Source: Cyclobacterium marinum DSM 745 (GTDB lineage Bacteria; Bacteroidota; Bacteroidia; Cytophagales; Cyclobacteriaceae). From it: a stretch of 64,000 nt of DNA. This document shows positions 1 to 10,123 of the stretch, piece by piece. Both the position numbers and the translations under genes were made by a program. The notes under the pieces are model-generated. The model was not told the origin of the DNA. It saw nothing but the letters and a program-made list of their open reading frames with translations, and did not search any database. The stretch lies in the NCBI RefSeq assembly GCF_000222485.1, contig NC_015914.1, positions 3,950,001 to 4,014,000 on the forward strand, given 5' to 3'. The number at the start of each line of letters is the position of its first letter. Position 1 is the first letter of the stretch.

Positions 1-1187
1 CCTTTTTTATATTCCGAGGCACCTCTTACATCTATAATTTGTGCATTTTGGTTGACAACTTTTTCTTTTACAGCTTCTTTACCTATAGGTGCTTCTTTAT
101 TAAATGCTAAGTCACTGATTTCCTTAAGCTCAGAAGGGCTGATGTATCCAAAAACGTTGTCTAATCCAATTCTCATCAATTTTCTGGAAAGATCTTCTAT
201 TTCATCCGGCATGGCAATTAATGCAAATGGTTTATCGTAATCCATATACCATCCCATCCAAGTAGGAAAGCTATTGTTGTTTTCAATATTCAAACTCCTA
301 CTTAAAAATCCATCGGCAAATGCCTCTGGTGTTCGGGTATCAATGATGGGCATTTCTCCATGTAAAATATCCTTAAATTCATTTTTATTTAAATGCCTTA
401 TCTCGGGAACTTCTGTAAGCAGTTTTCGCTCAATTTTATTGAGCTGTTTCATTTTAGCAAAATACTTGGGTGGCTCAGGTTGGTCTTCCAATAAAGTTTT
501 GGTGAAAGTTTCTTTATCATCCAACAACTTAAAAGCCCAATTTCTAATTTTCTCATATCCTACAGTGGTGGAAGGGACTGCTCCTAGCGATTTCCCACAG
601 GCCGAACCAGCGCCATGCCCGGGCCAAACCTGGATAAAATCCTGAAAATCTAGGAAATCTTGCAAAGATTCGAACAATTGACCTGCACCAATTTCTTGGC
701 TTCCTTTGATCCCGGCAGCCTGTTCCAACAAGTCTGGCCTTCCTACATCTCCTACAAATATAAAATCTCCGGTAAAAATCATGACCGGTGCATCGCTTGC
801 TGCTTTGTCAGTAAGTATAAAACTTAAGCTCTCCGGTGTGTGTCCCGGGGTTGAAACTACTCCGAAATCCAAGTTGCCTAATTCAATATGGTCACCATTG
901 AGGGTTTTTTTATGAGGAAATTCATACTGCCAATCTTTATCCCCCATATCGGAAAGGTACATTTCCGCACCCGTAAGGGAAGCTAACTCCCGAGATCCGG
1001 ATAAGAAGTCCGCATGGATATGGGTTTCCAAAATTTTAGTAATCGTAAAATTATTTTCTTCTGCAATTTTCAAATAAGTGTCCACATCCCTTTTAGGGTC
1101 TATTACAGCTGCTACCCCGGCAGCTTGACAAGCGATAACATAACTGGCCTGTGCTAAACTTTTATCATAAACACGTTCGAAAAACAT
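1..1187 (-). CDS. MBL-fold hydrolase with C-terminal rhodanese domains (partial, cut by window edge)
   Basis: About 395 codons read from ATG 1187 to the window edge without a stop, so the C-terminus is missing. The N-terminal half is a metallo-beta-lactamase fold of the persulfide dioxygenase/rhodanese type: THIHADFLSG (His56, His58, Asp60), GHTPES (His116), GDVGRPD (Asp147) and WPGHGAGSACG. A first rhodanese-like domain follows (IIDTRTPEAFADG, lacking an obvious active-site Cys), and a second begins at the edge with IIDVRGASEY. Known relatives oxidise or transfer persulfide sulfur in the cytoplasm. The gene diverges from the feo operon across 557 bp. Which rhodanese domain is catalytic cannot be judged because the end is cut off. 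Confidence 0.9.
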   Translation of the reverse strand, partial: MFFERVYDKSLAQASYVIACQAAGVAAVIDPKRDVDTYLKIAEENNFTITKILETHIHADFLSGSRELASLTGAEMYLSDMGDKDWQYEFPHKKTLNGDHIELGNLDFGVVSTPGHTPESLSFILTDKAASDAPVMIFTGDFIFVGDVGRPDLLEQAAGIKGSQEIGAGQLFESLQDFLDFQDFIQVWPGHGAGSACGKSLGAVPSTTVGYEKIRNWAFKLLDDKETFTKTLLEDQPEPPKYFAKMKQLNKIERKLLTEVPEIRHLNKNEFKDILHGEMPIIDTRTPEAFADGFLSRSLNIENNNSFPTWMGWYMDYDKPFALIAMPDEIEDLSRKLMRIGLDNVFGYISPSELKEISDLAFNKEAPIGKEAVKEKVVNQNAQIIDVRGASEYKK

Positions 1188-1744
1188 AACTTTAAAGATT
1201 TTAATTATCAGCTTATTTTAAATTGAATAAGAACCTTCTAATACCTGTTCATTGAATGAAAGCATTGTAATGAATTTTCCCTTAAATCACCAGTGCTTTT
1301 TCTAAATTAAAGCCTATGCTTCAATTGGGCTAAAATTTATTGCAATACGAGAATATTTATTTGATTAATAGCTCTCAAATTCAATTCGGTTCAATTTAGC
1401 AATTTATTCCAAGAGGTTTTGTGACAAGAATTACCTAAGCTTAGAAAACTTTATTTGCGTATTTAATTTTGCTTTTTCAGAGGTATGTTAAATATTGGAA
1501 AAAAGCAGAAACGCGGAATCATGGGTTTGTATTTTTGATAGTAATTATTAGTACACAGCCTTTTAGAACAATGGGTTTAAGTGTAGTTAAGATTTATTTT
1601 TAAAAGGTTTGGGTTTTACCGAACTTCTGACTCAGTTTTTTTGGTTATTAGGTTGAAATCGATATAATTTATTCAATCTAAATAAAGGCTGAAATCCTTA
1701 TTTTTACGAGAAAAATATGTTAAAATTGCGGATTGAAATCAAAG
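1188..1744. other. Intergenic region between MBL-rhodanese gene and feoA
   Basis: A 557-bp AT-rich divergent spacer that should hold promoters for both flanking genes. A TAATTTTGC match to the Bacteroidota -7 element lies at 1464-1472 on the plus strand, but I see no TTG at the proper upstream distance. No open frame of note and no clear riboswitch or Fur-like box was recognised. Confidence 0.5.
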
Positions 1745-1996
1745 ATGCAGAAAAGCCTTAAAAATCAAATTCCTATGACTGCAGCAGGACTTAAAAATAA
1801 TTTAGTGCACGAAATTTCCAGTATAAGCAATTCTGACCTGCTGGTAAGGATGATGGAAATGGGAGTTTTGCCCGGTAAAAAGATCAGCTTATTAAAGAAA
1901 GCACCTTTTAACGGCCCAATGGCCTTTATTATTGATGGTAATATCCTTGCTTTAAGGGTAGAAGAAGCTGATCTGATACATTTAAAAGCGGAATAA
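1745..1996 (+). CDS. feoA: FeoA family ferrous iron transport protein
   Basis: A small cytosolic SH3-like protein of 83 residues that supports FeoB-dependent Fe(II) uptake. Typical FeoA features are the NNLVHEISSIS start of the domain, the MMEMGVLPG turn near the middle and the closing ILALRVEEADLI strand. I chose ATG 1745; the same frame can be extended four codons to a TTG at 1733, and another ATG lies at 1773. The stop is 3 bp before the feoB ATG, so the two genes are almost certainly co-transcribed. FeoA identity is firm because of both motif pattern and position. Confidence 0.9.
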   Translation: MQKSLKNQIPMTAAGLKNNLVHEISSISNSDLLVRMMEMGVLPGKKISLLKKAPFNGPMAFIIDGNILALRVEEADLIHLKAE

Positions 1997-1999
1997 GGC

Positions 2000-4111
2000 A
2001 TGGAAATAGCAGAACGATTGGGGATGAAAAGAATTGCCATAATTGGTAATCCTAATGTAGGGAAGTCCAGTATTTTTAACCAACTCACAGGCTTAAATCA
2101 AAAGATTGGTAATTATCCGGGAATGACCGTTGACAAAATGGTTGGTCATTTTCAGAAGGGTGATCAAAGATTTGAATTGATAGATTTACCGGGTACTTAT
2201 AGCCTATTGCCCAAATCTGAGGATGAAGTCATCGCCCATAAAGTGCTAAATGGCCAAGGAGAAGATAAGCCTGATGCTGCCCTAGTAATTTTGGATGCGT
2301 GTAATCTGGAAAGAAGCCTTCTGCTTGGAACGCAAGTAATGGATCTGGGTATTCCCATAGCCTTTGTAATCAATATGAAGGATTTGGCTGAAAAAAGGGG
2401 CTTGTCCATTAAGACTTTTTCCTTATACCAAGCCTTTGGTGTTCCTTTAGTAATGACTGATGCCAGAAACAACGAAGGGCTAGAAGAAGTTAAATCATTA
2501 TTTACGGAAGATAAGTTTGTAGTAGGGAAAACTTTTCATAAACCGGATTCCCATGAATTATTGGAACAGGTTCAGGAAAAATTTGGGTTTAATCAACCTT
2601 ATCAAGCTTTTCAACAATTAATATTTTCATCCTTTGATCCTACCTTGGCAAAGGATAAAAGGGTTTGGTTAGAAGAAAAAGCCAAGGCTTATCAATTTAA
2701 TGTTGAAGAACAGCAGACCAAGGAAACAACGGAAAGGTATAAAAAAATTTCTGTCTTGCTGGAAAAATCGGTGTTAGCCGGGGTCAATAAACCTAAAGAA
2801 TTTCATGGCAAATTAGATGCTATTTTCTTACACCCGGTTTGGGGCTATTTAACCTTTTTAGGCATAATGTTGCTTATATTTCAGGCTATTTTTGCTTGGG
2901 CTGAAGCTCCTATGGACCTCATCGATGGGACTTTTGCCTTTTTAAGTAGCTGGGTTATGGAATCCTTACCTCCCGGTGTTTTTACCGATTTATTGGCAGA
3001 GGGAATTATTACCGGCATTGGCGGAGTAGTTATTTTTATTCCTCAGATTGCTTTGTTATTTGGTTTCTTGGCTTTTTTAGAAGATACAGGCTATTTTTCT
3101 AGAGTTGTTTTTCTTATGGACCGAATCATGCGTCCCTTTGGGTTGCATGGTAAAAGTGTAGTGCCTTTGATTTCCGGAATGGCTTGTGCCATCCCGGGTA
3201 TTATGGCTAGTAGAAATATTAGTAATAGTAAAGAACGGTTGATTACCATCTTGGTGACACCTTGGATGAGTTGTTCAGCAAGGTTACCGGTATATATAAT
3301 CTTGATTGGGTTGACCGTCCCTGATGAAGCATGGATGGGGATAAATTTACAAGCCATCGCTCTGTTGGTCATGTATCTTTTTGGAACTGTTTTCACGCTT
3401 TTAGGGGCTCTAGCGCTTAGATTTATCATCAAGACTAAAGAAAAGAGTTTTTTGATGGCGGATCTTCCTATCTATAGGATGCCTAGATTGCAAACTGTAT
3501 TGTTGACCATGTTCAACAAATCCAAAATATTTGTGCTTGAAGCAGGGAAGGTGATATTGGCCATTTCAATAGTTTTATGGGTATTGGCCAGTTATGGTCC
3601 ATCTGGTAAAATGGAGGCTGTTGAAGCTGAGAAATTGGCAATGTTGGAGAAGGCTACAGAAAGTGAAAAAGATGAAATTAGAAATATATATGCATCCAAG
3701 GAGTTAGAATCGTCCTATATAGGGATCTTGGGTAAATCAATAGAACCGGCCATTCGCCCTTTGGGCTATGATTGGAAAATTGGAATTGCACTATTGACCT
3801 CATTTGCTGCAAGAGAAGTATTTGTGGCGACTGTTGCGACCATTTATAGTGTTGGTGAAGATGTGGAAGACGAATTGACCATTCGAGAGAAGTTAGCAAA
3901 ACAGGTACATGCCGATACCGGTGAAAAAGTCTTTAATCGGGCGACCGGGTTTTCTCTGATGGTTTTTTATGCCTTGGCCATGCAATGTATGAGCACAGTG
4001 GCTGTGGTATACAGAGAGACCAAAAGTTGGAAATGGCCTATTTTACAAACCATTTTCATGACGATAATAGCTTATCTTGGAGCTTTGGCAACTTATCAAA
4101 TTTTCTCTTAG
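2000..4111 (+). CDS. feoB: Ferrous iron transporter FeoB
   Basis: A 703-residue inner-membrane Fe(II) transporter with an N-terminal G domain. The GTPase motifs are visible: G1 GNPNVGKSS (16-24), G3 DLPG (62-65) and G4 NMKD (125-128). A helical spacer follows, then membrane segments with the two Gate motifs, for example SGMACAIPGIMASRN and the later LTSFAAREVFVATVATIYS. Length is normal for Bacteroidota FeoB, shorter than the E. coli protein. It lies 3 bp after feoA and 2 bp before the Cys-rich partner, forming a three-gene feo operon. Iron regulation is expected from the family, but I did not identify an operator. Confidence 0.97.
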   Translation: MEIAERLGMKRIAIIGNPNVGKSSIFNQLTGLNQKIGNYPGMTVDKMVGHFQKGDQRFELIDLPGTYSLLPKSEDEVIAHKVLNGQGEDKPDAALVILDACNLERSLLLGTQVMDLGIPIAFVINMKDLAEKRGLSIKTFSLYQAFGVPLVMTDARNNEGLEEVKSLFTEDKFVVGKTFHKPDSHELLEQVQEKFGFNQPYQAFQQLIFSSFDPTLAKDKRVWLEEKAKAYQFNVEEQQTKETTERYKKISVLLEKSVLAGVNKPKEFHGKLDAIFLHPVWGYLTFLGIMLLIFQAIFAWAEAPMDLIDGTFAFLSSWVMESLPPGVFTDLLAEGIITGIGGVVIFIPQIALLFGFLAFLEDTGYFSRVVFLMDRIMRPFGLHGKSVVPLISGMACAIPGIMASRNISNSKERLITILVTPWMSCSARLPVYIILIGLTVPDEAWMGINLQAIALLVMYLFGTVFTLLGALALRFIIKTKEKSFLMADLPIYRMPRLQTVLLTMFNKSKIFVLEAGKVILAISIVLWVLASYGPSGKMEAVEAEKLAMLEKATESEKDEIRNIYASKELESSYIGILGKSIEPAIRPLGYDWKIGIALLTSFAAREVFVATVATIYSVGEDVEDELTIREKLAKQVHADTGEKVFNRATGFSLMVFYALAMQCMSTVAVVYRETKSWKWPILQTIFMTIIAYLGALATYQIFS

Positions 4112-4113
4112 TT

Positions 4114-4236
4114 ATGTGGCAGGAAGTATTGGTTTTTAGTTTATTTATTGCCGTAATTGGTGGATGGGTTTATCGCACTTGGTTTCATAAGCGCAATAAA
4201 CCCCAATCCGGATGTGGTTGTGATAAATGCGGATAA
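4114..4236 (+). CDS. FeoB-associated Cys-rich membrane protein
   Basis: A 40-residue protein starting at ATG 4114, two bases after the feoB stop. It has one N-terminal membrane helix (about residues 5-20, VLVFSLFIAVIGGWVY), a basic stretch RTWFHKRNK, and a C-terminal metal-binding tail with CGCDKC. Size, topology, position and the clustered cysteines match the FeoB-associated Cys-rich membrane protein family common in Bacteroidota, which is thought to assist iron transfer at FeoB. The function is inferred from the family and context. A longer frame from 3985 overlaps feoB and is not credible. Confidence 0.85.
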   Translation: MWQEVLVFSLFIAVIGGWVYRTWFHKRNKPQSGCGCDKCG

Positions 4237-4266
4237 AGCATTATTGAATTATTGAAAGTAGAGGGG

Positions 4267-4285
4267 AGCTTAATTGATTTAAGCT
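4267..4285. terminator. Hairpin between convergent feo and efflux operons
   Basis: Inverted repeat AGCTTAA (4267-4273) and TTAAGCT (4279-4285) with a 5-base loop, flanked by GAGGGG and CCCCCTC that could extend it imperfectly. It sits between the feo operon end and the convergent efflux gene and overlaps the latter's stop codon. There is no long T run, so termination is only plausible. Confidence 0.35.
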
Positions 4286-5763
4286 TATTTCCATCCCCCT
4301 CCTAAGTTTCTGTACAATTCTATATTGGCAATAAGCATTTGCATTTTTACATCTACCATATATAATTCACTATCCAAAGCATTACTCTGGGCATTAATAA
4401 CTTCCAAATAAGTGGCATAACCACTACTAAATAGTAAATAGGATTCTTTTACTGCCTTTCTGGCGTTAATCAACCGTTTTTCTGCCAGAGCATATTCTTC
4501 ATTAAGCTTTTGGATGGTCACCATCCCATTAGAAATTTCTGCCACAGCTTGTAAAACTTTTTCTCGGAAAGAAAGCTCGGCAATATCCCTTTCTGATAGT
4601 GAAATTCTATACCTGGTTTTTAACTTCCTATTTTGGAAGATGGGTTGTGTAAGTGAACCTACAAAAACCCCAAAAAGAGATCCGGGATTCATTACATCTG
4701 AAAAGTTAATCGCATCATAACCTAACTGAGCACTTAAGGACAATGAAGGATATCGCATGGCTTGTGAAACGCCCACCTGAGCATTCGCCTCTATTAAAGC
4801 CAATTCAGCGGCTTTAACATCCGGTCGATTTTGAATTAGCTCAAAAGGAACCCCCACAGCAATTTCACTTAGCAGTCTGGTGTCTCCTAACCCCCTGAGA
4901 ACTTCCAATGAATCTTTGGGGTATTCACCCAATAACTCGTTTAACCTGTTTTTCTGAACCTCAAGTTCTCGCTCAATTTGGGGTACCAAGGAGGCAGAGA
5001 TAAGTTTTTGGGACTCTGTTTGAGTAATGGCCAATGATGAAACTTCACCTGCTCTGTATTGAAGGTTTACAATGCTAAGAGTGGAATCATTCAATCTTAA
5101 GTTGTATTCAGCAACTTGTTTCTGCTCTTGAAGCATGAGCAGCCGATAGTAAGAAGTTGCGATTTCAGCTACTAGATCTGTTTGTACAGCTTTTGTAAAA
5201 GCCTCCCTTTGTCTCAACTGTGCCTGGTTGGCTTCCTTTAGTCGCCTGAGTTTACCCCACAAATCAATTTCCCAGCTGGATTGAACAGCTGCTAGATTAT
5301 TGGCTCTGGCTAAGTACCATTGGTTGGGAATCTCCTTGTTTTCATAGTACTTGACATTTTCTCTGGTGGAGGAGTTCTCGGAATACCTGTCATCTCTCTT
5401 TTCTAAAATAGCAGTAAGTTGAGGTAAAAAATTTGCCTTAGATTGCTTATAACCTTCATTGGCAATTTCTGTTTCTTTTTGAACTTGTTGTAGGTATAGG
5501 TTATTTTTTAATCCTTTATCAATCAAATCCAACAACGTACTATCTTCAAAAAACTCCCTCCATGCTAGTTTTCCAATATTGGAAGTGTCATTTTTTGTGC
5601 TATCCGATTGATTGCTTGATAGAGATTTAAATGTGGCCGGAAGATTCAAGTCCGGCTGCACATAATTTTCTCCTGATTTACAACCCCAGATTGTCATCAT
5701 CACCAACATAATTAGGGAAAGTGAGACGTAAGTACTGGGTTTTATTTTAAGATTAATTGGCAT
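4285..5763 (-). CDS. RND efflux outer membrane lipoprotein (OprM/NodT family)
   Basis: A 492-residue TolC-fold outer membrane channel for a tripartite pump. The N-terminus is a lipoprotein signal ending in TIWGC, so Cys28 is the likely lipidated residue. The two repeated outer membrane efflux domains follow, with long alpha-helical stretches (for example QKQVAEYNLRLNDSTLSIV) and the family phrase LIQNRPDVKAAELALIEANA. It is the last gene of an adaptor-pump-channel operon, 13 bp after the pump gene. Substrates cannot be read from the sequence; drugs, detergents or bile-like compounds are typical of the family. Confidence 0.93.
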   Translation of the reverse strand: MPINLKIKPSTYVSLSLIMLVMMTIWGCKSGENYVQPDLNLPATFKSLSSNQSDSTKNDTSNIGKLAWREFFEDSTLLDLIDKGLKNNLYLQQVQKETEIANEGYKQSKANFLPQLTAILEKRDDRYSENSSTRENVKYYENKEIPNQWYLARANNLAAVQSSWEIDLWGKLRRLKEANQAQLRQREAFTKAVQTDLVAEIATSYYRLLMLQEQKQVAEYNLRLNDSTLSIVNLQYRAGEVSSLAITQTESQKLISASLVPQIERELEVQKNRLNELLGEYPKDSLEVLRGLGDTRLLSEIAVGVPFELIQNRPDVKAAELALIEANAQVGVSQAMRYPSLSLSAQLGYDAINFSDVMNPGSLFGVFVGSLTQPIFQNRKLKTRYRISLSERDIAELSFREKVLQAVAEISNGMVTIQKLNEEYALAEKRLINARKAVKESYLLFSSGYATYLEVINAQSNALDSELYMVDVKMQMLIANIELYRNLGGGWK

Positions 5764-5776
5764 AATTTTTAATTTT

Positions 5777-8700
5777 TTAGGCTTCTACGGGCTTGTTTTT
5801 ACTTAACCTTCTGCTGGTTTTTTCATGTAAAGTCTGGAAGATCAGATAGAGCGTAGGAATTATAAAAATTCCCAAGATTACGCCGAATAGCATTCCTCCT
5901 GCAGCTCCAATACTTACAGATTTATTACCTTGGGCAGAAGCTCCCACGGTTCGCATTAAAGGAATCAAACCAGCGATAAAAGCAAATGACGTCATAATGA
6001 TGGGACGTATTCTTAATCGAGCAGCTTCTACCGCAGCATTAAAAATACTAAGGCCTTGCGCTCTTTTTTGAGCGGCAAACTCTACAATCAGTATGGCATT
6101 TTTGGCCAACAAACCTATGAGCATGATAATACTTACCTGCACATAAATATTATTGTCTATGCCTGCAAGATTAATGGCTACAAAAACACCTAAAAGCCCG
6201 CATGGTATGGAAAGCAATACAGCAAATGGCAACCAGTAGCTTTCATACTGAGCAGCTAGTAGAAAGAATACAAAGACAATGCTTAGAATAAAGATAATTG
6301 CCGTCTGTAGACCTGATTTTTTTTCTTCTAAACTCATACCTGTCCACTCGTAACTGTAATTTGTAGGAAGTTCTGCGGCTATTTCTTCAATGGCATTCAT
6401 TGCATCTCCGGTACTGTAGCCATCGGCAGGAGTAGCGTTGATAGTAATCGAATTAAACAAGTTATACCGATTTACAATTTCAGGTCCATTTACTTCTTCA
6501 AGTGAAACCATGGTGTTAACAGGCACCATTTCCCCAAGATTATTACGGACAAAGATGGCATCCATAGATTTTTTCTCTGTTCGGTAGGGAATGTCAGCCT
6601 GAACAAAAATCCTGTATTGCCTGCCAAAACGGTTAAAATCACCTGATTGTAGCCTTCCAAAATAAGCTTGTACTGAACGCATCATATTTTGAACACTTAC
6701 CCCCATGTTTTTTGCTTTCACATAATCAATGTTCATTTGGTATTGGGGGAAGTTGGCATTGAAAGTGGTAAAGGCATTTTCAATTTCCGGCCTTTCATTC
6801 AATTCTGCGATAAATTTATCAGCTGCATCATTGAACTCTGTAAAGTTTTCTCCTACCCGGTCTTGAATGATCATTTCCAAACCTGAGAACTCTCCAAAAC
6901 CTTGAACTGTAGGTCTGGCAAATACATTAATGTTTGCTTCAGGAATATGAGATAGCTCACTGATTAAGTTTGTAATCAATGCATCAAGCTCTTGAATTTC
7001 GCCTCTTTCATGAATAGGTTTAAGGTTGATATATCCCATCCCAAAAGATGGACTGGGGGCATTTTCCATAACATTAAATCCTGAAATACTATTGACACTT
7101 TTTACCGCAGGGTGTTTTCTAAGGATAGAGTCCACTTGTTGCATTGGGCCTGAGGTTCTGTGCAAGGATGAACCCGGAGGCATGGTAAGAGAATAAGTTA
7201 GAAAACTGTCGTCTTCGGAGGGAATAAATGCGCTAGGTGTACTTCTAAACATTAATACCGTCAAAACCAATAGTATAACCAAAGCACTTAATGGTATCCA
7301 TTTTCTCTTTAGCAGGTGGGTTACCAAGGAAATGTATTTGTTTGTAAAGGCATCAAAACCGGATTCAAAAGCGGTGAAAACTCTGCGTTTTATCCTGCCA
7401 AATTTGCTTGCATTTTTATCCTCATATTCTTCAGCAGGCTTCAACATTAATGCACATAAGACAGGGCTAAGCGTCAGAGCGTTTAGGGCAGATATGAGTA
7501 TGGCAAATATTAGGGTATAGGCAAATTGCTTGTAAAATAAACCTACGGGTCCTTCCATAAAGCCTACAGGTACGAAAACGGCGGCCATTACTATGGTTAT
7601 TGAAATAATTGCTGTTGAAATCTCATTCATAGCAGCAATTGTGGCTTTATTTGCAGGCAATTTACTATGGGTCATCTTGTGGTGAACAGCCTCCACCACT
7701 ACGATGGCATCATCTACTACAATTCCAATGGCAAGAACCAGAGCAAACATGGTCAAGACGTTAACTGAAAAACCGAGCAACTGTAAAAAGAAGAAAGTAC
7801 CTATCAGTGAAACGGGTATCGCAATGGCAGGGATAATCGTGGATCTCAAGTCCTGCAAAAAGACAAATACTACGATAAAGACAAGAATACAGGCTTCTAT
7901 AATGGTTAAGACTACCTGATTGATCGATTCATCAATTTGATTCCTTACAGAATAGGATATTTCATAAGTAATCCCTTCAGGGAAATTTTTTGAAATTCGC
8001 TCCATTACTTCCCTAATATTCTGATCAATTTCTTTGGCATTGGAATCACTGGTTTGAGTAATGTTAATCGTGGCCGCAGCCTTGCCATTGACCGTGTTGT
8101 CACTTCCCAAGTTAGAGGCTCCCAACTCTACACGGGCAATATCTCTAAGATATAATATAGATCCATCTTTGTTTGATTTGATAACTATATTTTCATATTC
8201 CTCTGGAGTACTGAACCGACCCTTGTGCTTAATAATTGTTTCAAAAATCTCCTCAGATGTTTCCCCAAATCTGCCGGGAGCTGCTTCAAAATTCTGGTCG
8301 TTGATTTGGCTTGTAATGTCTTGCGGGACCAACCCATATAAAGCCAGCTTTTCAGGGTTTAGCCATACTCTCATGGCATAAGTTCTTCTACCAACAAAGG
8401 ACGCTTGCGCTACCCCTTCAACCCTTAACAATTCCCGTTTTACGTTAATTCTGGAATAGGACTGGATAAATGTTTCATTATAAGGGGAGTCTTCACCTTC
8501 GGCGATAATATTTATGGTCATAATATTACCGCTTAACCTTTTTACAACTGAGATTCCTTCTTGAATAACTTCCGGTGGGAGCTCTCCAATTTCTCGGGAA
8601 ATACTATTTTGTACGTTGACAGCTGCAATATCCGGATCGGTACCCGGCTTGAAAAATATATTGATACTTCCCTGCCCTGAATTGGTAGCTTTAGAGCGGA

Positions 8701-8932
8701 TATAGGTCATGTTCTCAACCCCATTAATCGCCTCTTCTAAAGGAAGAAGCACAGATTTGGCTACTGTTTCTGCATTTCCACCAGGGTAACTAACCCCTAC
8801 TCGAACACTTGGGGGAGCAATGTCCGGAAACCTTGTCACCGGCAATCGCATTAAACTAATCAGTCCTGCGATAATTATTAATATCGATATAACAGAAGCC
8901 AGGACAGGCCTTTCAATGATTTTCTTAATCAT
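5777..8932 (-). CDS. RND multidrug efflux permease (HAE1, AcrB-like)
   Basis: A 1051-residue inner-membrane proton-driven exporter. The first transmembrane helix (MIKKIIERPVLASVISILII) is followed by a large periplasmic porter loop, a TM2-6 block, a second large loop and the final TM block (MLIGLLAKNAILIVEFAAQ). TM4 carries the paired proton-relay aspartates in GIVVDDAIVVVEAVHH, as in AcrB. Length matches the hydrophobe/amphiphile efflux-1 family. It sits between adaptor and outer membrane channel genes on the same strand with 45- and 13-bp gaps. The paired Asp and the absence of metal-pump methionine clusters argue for organic rather than metal substrates, which is an inference. Confidence 0.95.
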   Translation of the reverse strand: MIKKIIERPVLASVISILIIIAGLISLMRLPVTRFPDIAPPSVRVGVSYPGGNAETVAKSVLLPLEEAINGVENMTYIRSKATNSGQGSINIFFKPGTDPDIAAVNVQNSISREIGELPPEVIQEGISVVKRLSGNIMTINIIAEGEDSPYNETFIQSYSRINVKRELLRVEGVAQASFVGRRTYAMRVWLNPEKLALYGLVPQDITSQINDQNFEAAPGRFGETSEEIFETIIKHKGRFSTPEEYENIVIKSNKDGSILYLRDIARVELGASNLGSDNTVNGKAAATINITQTSDSNAKEIDQNIREVMERISKNFPEGITYEISYSVRNQIDESINQVVLTIIEACILVFIVVFVFLQDLRSTIIPAIAIPVSLIGTFFFLQLLGFSVNVLTMFALVLAIGIVVDDAIVVVEAVHHKMTHSKLPANKATIAAMNEISTAIISITIVMAAVFVPVGFMEGPVGLFYKQFAYTLIFAILISALNALTLSPVLCALMLKPAEEYEDKNASKFGRIKRRVFTAFESGFDAFTNKYISLVTHLLKRKWIPLSALVILLVLTVLMFRSTPSAFIPSEDDSFLTYSLTMPPGSSLHRTSGPMQQVDSILRKHPAVKSVNSISGFNVMENAPSPSFGMGYINLKPIHERGEIQELDALITNLISELSHIPEANINVFARPTVQGFGEFSGLEMIIQDRVGENFTEFNDAADKFIAELNERPEIENAFTTFNANFPQYQMNIDYVKAKNMGVSVQNMMRSVQAYFGRLQSGDFNRFGRQYRIFVQADIPYRTEKKSMDAIFVRNNLGEMVPVNTMVSLEEVNGPEIVNRYNLFNSITINATPADGYSTGDAMNAIEEIAAELPTNYSYEWTGMSLEEKKSGLQTAIIFILSIVFVFFLLAAQYESYWLPFAVLLSIPCGLLGVFVAINLAGIDNNIYVQVSIIMLIGLLAKNAILIVEFAAQKRAQGLSIFNAAVEAARLRIRPIIMTSFAFIAGLIPLMRTVGASAQGNKSVSIGAAGGMLFGVILGIFIIPTLYLIFQTLHEKTSRRLSKNKPVEA

Positions 8933-8977
8933 AGATATAAAAGTTGGTTGTAGTTAAATTATGGCAATTGGGAAAAC

Positions 8978-10123
8978 TTAAGGCGTTGGCACTTGCTGAT
9001 AGGCCTCTATTTTCATTCCATCCTTAATTTTGTTTACTCCCGATTGTATAATGGTTGTCCCTTCAGAAATATTATTTTCGTTCAAGATGAAATTTTGCCC
9101 TGCTTTCCCGTTGATTTTCACCTCTTTTCTTTCCACTGTAGAGTCAGCTTTTAAAATAAATACAAAGTTCTTGTCTTGAATTTTGGTAATCGATTGTTGA
9201 GGTACCATGAGCACATCAGGATGGATCTGCTCCAAAATTATTTTCCCTGTATTACCACTTCTCAATAATTTATCCGGGTTGTCAAATTTCGCTCTTAAGG
9301 TGATGGCACCGGTGTTTCTATCTATTTGCCCGGCATCAGCATCAATCACCCCCTCCTCAGAATAGATGGTTCCGTCAGCCAAGATTAACTTTACATTTGG
9401 GTTTAATCGCCGTGCAGTAGAATCTTCCTTCATTTTCTTGTAAAAAAGATAGTTGGATTCACTCATTGCAAAATAAACGTAGACCTCACTGATATCAGAT
9501 AAGGTGGTTACCGGCTCATCATCACCTTTGGCAACTAAATTACCCACGCGCATAGGTATCAACCCTATGTAACCGCTTACCGGGGCCTTAATTTGCGTAA
9601 ATTGCATATCGATCTGACTCGTTGCTTTCAAGGCTTCTGCTTGCGCCAAAGAGGCCTTGGCTACTTCATAATTCGATTGGGCGGTCTTCATCTGTACCTC
9701 GGAAATCACCTCATGGTCTATTAAAGGTTGTAGCCTTTCCATCTCGATCTTTGCGTTTTCTAGTTTGGCTTTTTCAACTTCCACTGCTGCCTGCGCATTT
9801 TTTAGCCTTTCCACATAGGGCAAAGCATTTATGCTAAACAACAATTGACCCTTCTCTACAAAATCGCCCTCATCCACATGGATTTTATCCAATAACCCCT
9901 CAACCTGGGGACGAATTTCAACGTTTACTTTACCCTCAATGGCTCCTAGATACTCGAATGTAGTGATTGCAGAATCCTTCTTCACAGTGGTTACAGGCAA
10001 TGAAAGTGTTTCTACTTCTACCTGCTCTCCTTTACTGTCACAAGAATAATTTGCCAAAGAAATTACTAGGATTAATGATGTCAACAAAATGTATTCGTTG
10101 AATTTTGATTTAAATAGTCTCAT
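8978..10123 (-). CDS. RND efflux periplasmic adaptor (MexA/AcrA type)
   Basis: A 381-residue membrane fusion protein that bridges the inner-membrane pump and outer-membrane channel. The N-terminus has a lipoprotein signal ending at ANYSC, so it is probably anchored by lipid. A lipoyl half-motif (GLLDKIHVDEGDFVEKGQ), a helical hairpin (KNAQAAVEVEKAKLENAKIE) and the second lipoyl half with IKAPVSGYIG are visible, followed by the beta-barrel domain. First gene of the efflux operon. I see no adjacent regulator gene, unlike the second RND operon in this window. Confidence 0.93.
   Translation of the reverse strand: MRLFKSKFNEYILLTSLILVISLANYSCDSKGEQVEVETLSLPVTTVKKDSAITTFEYLGAIEGKVNVEIRPQVEGLLDKIHVDEGDFVEKGQLLFSINALPYVERLKNAQAAVEVEKAKLENAKIEMERLQPLIDHEVISEVQMKTAQSNYEVAKASLAQAEALKATSQIDMQFTQIKAPVSGYIGLIPMRVGNLVAKGDDEPVTTLSDISEVYVYFAMSESNYLFYKKMKEDSTARRLNPNVKLILADGTIYSEEGVIDADAGQIDRNTGAITLRAKFDNPDKLLRSGNTGKIILEQIHPDVLMVPQQSITKIQDKNFVFILKADSTVERKEVKINGKAGQNFILNENNISEGTTIIQSGVNKIKDGMKIEAYQQVPTP

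Noticed and set aside
1464..1472. TAATTTTGC element upstream of feoA
   Set aside because: No TTG at 17-23 bp upstream and about 270 bp from the gene; too weak to call a promoter.
3985..4236. 83-codon version of the small feo gene starting inside feoB
   Set aside because: The first 43 codons overlap feoB out of frame; only the 40-residue form from 4114 matches the known family.
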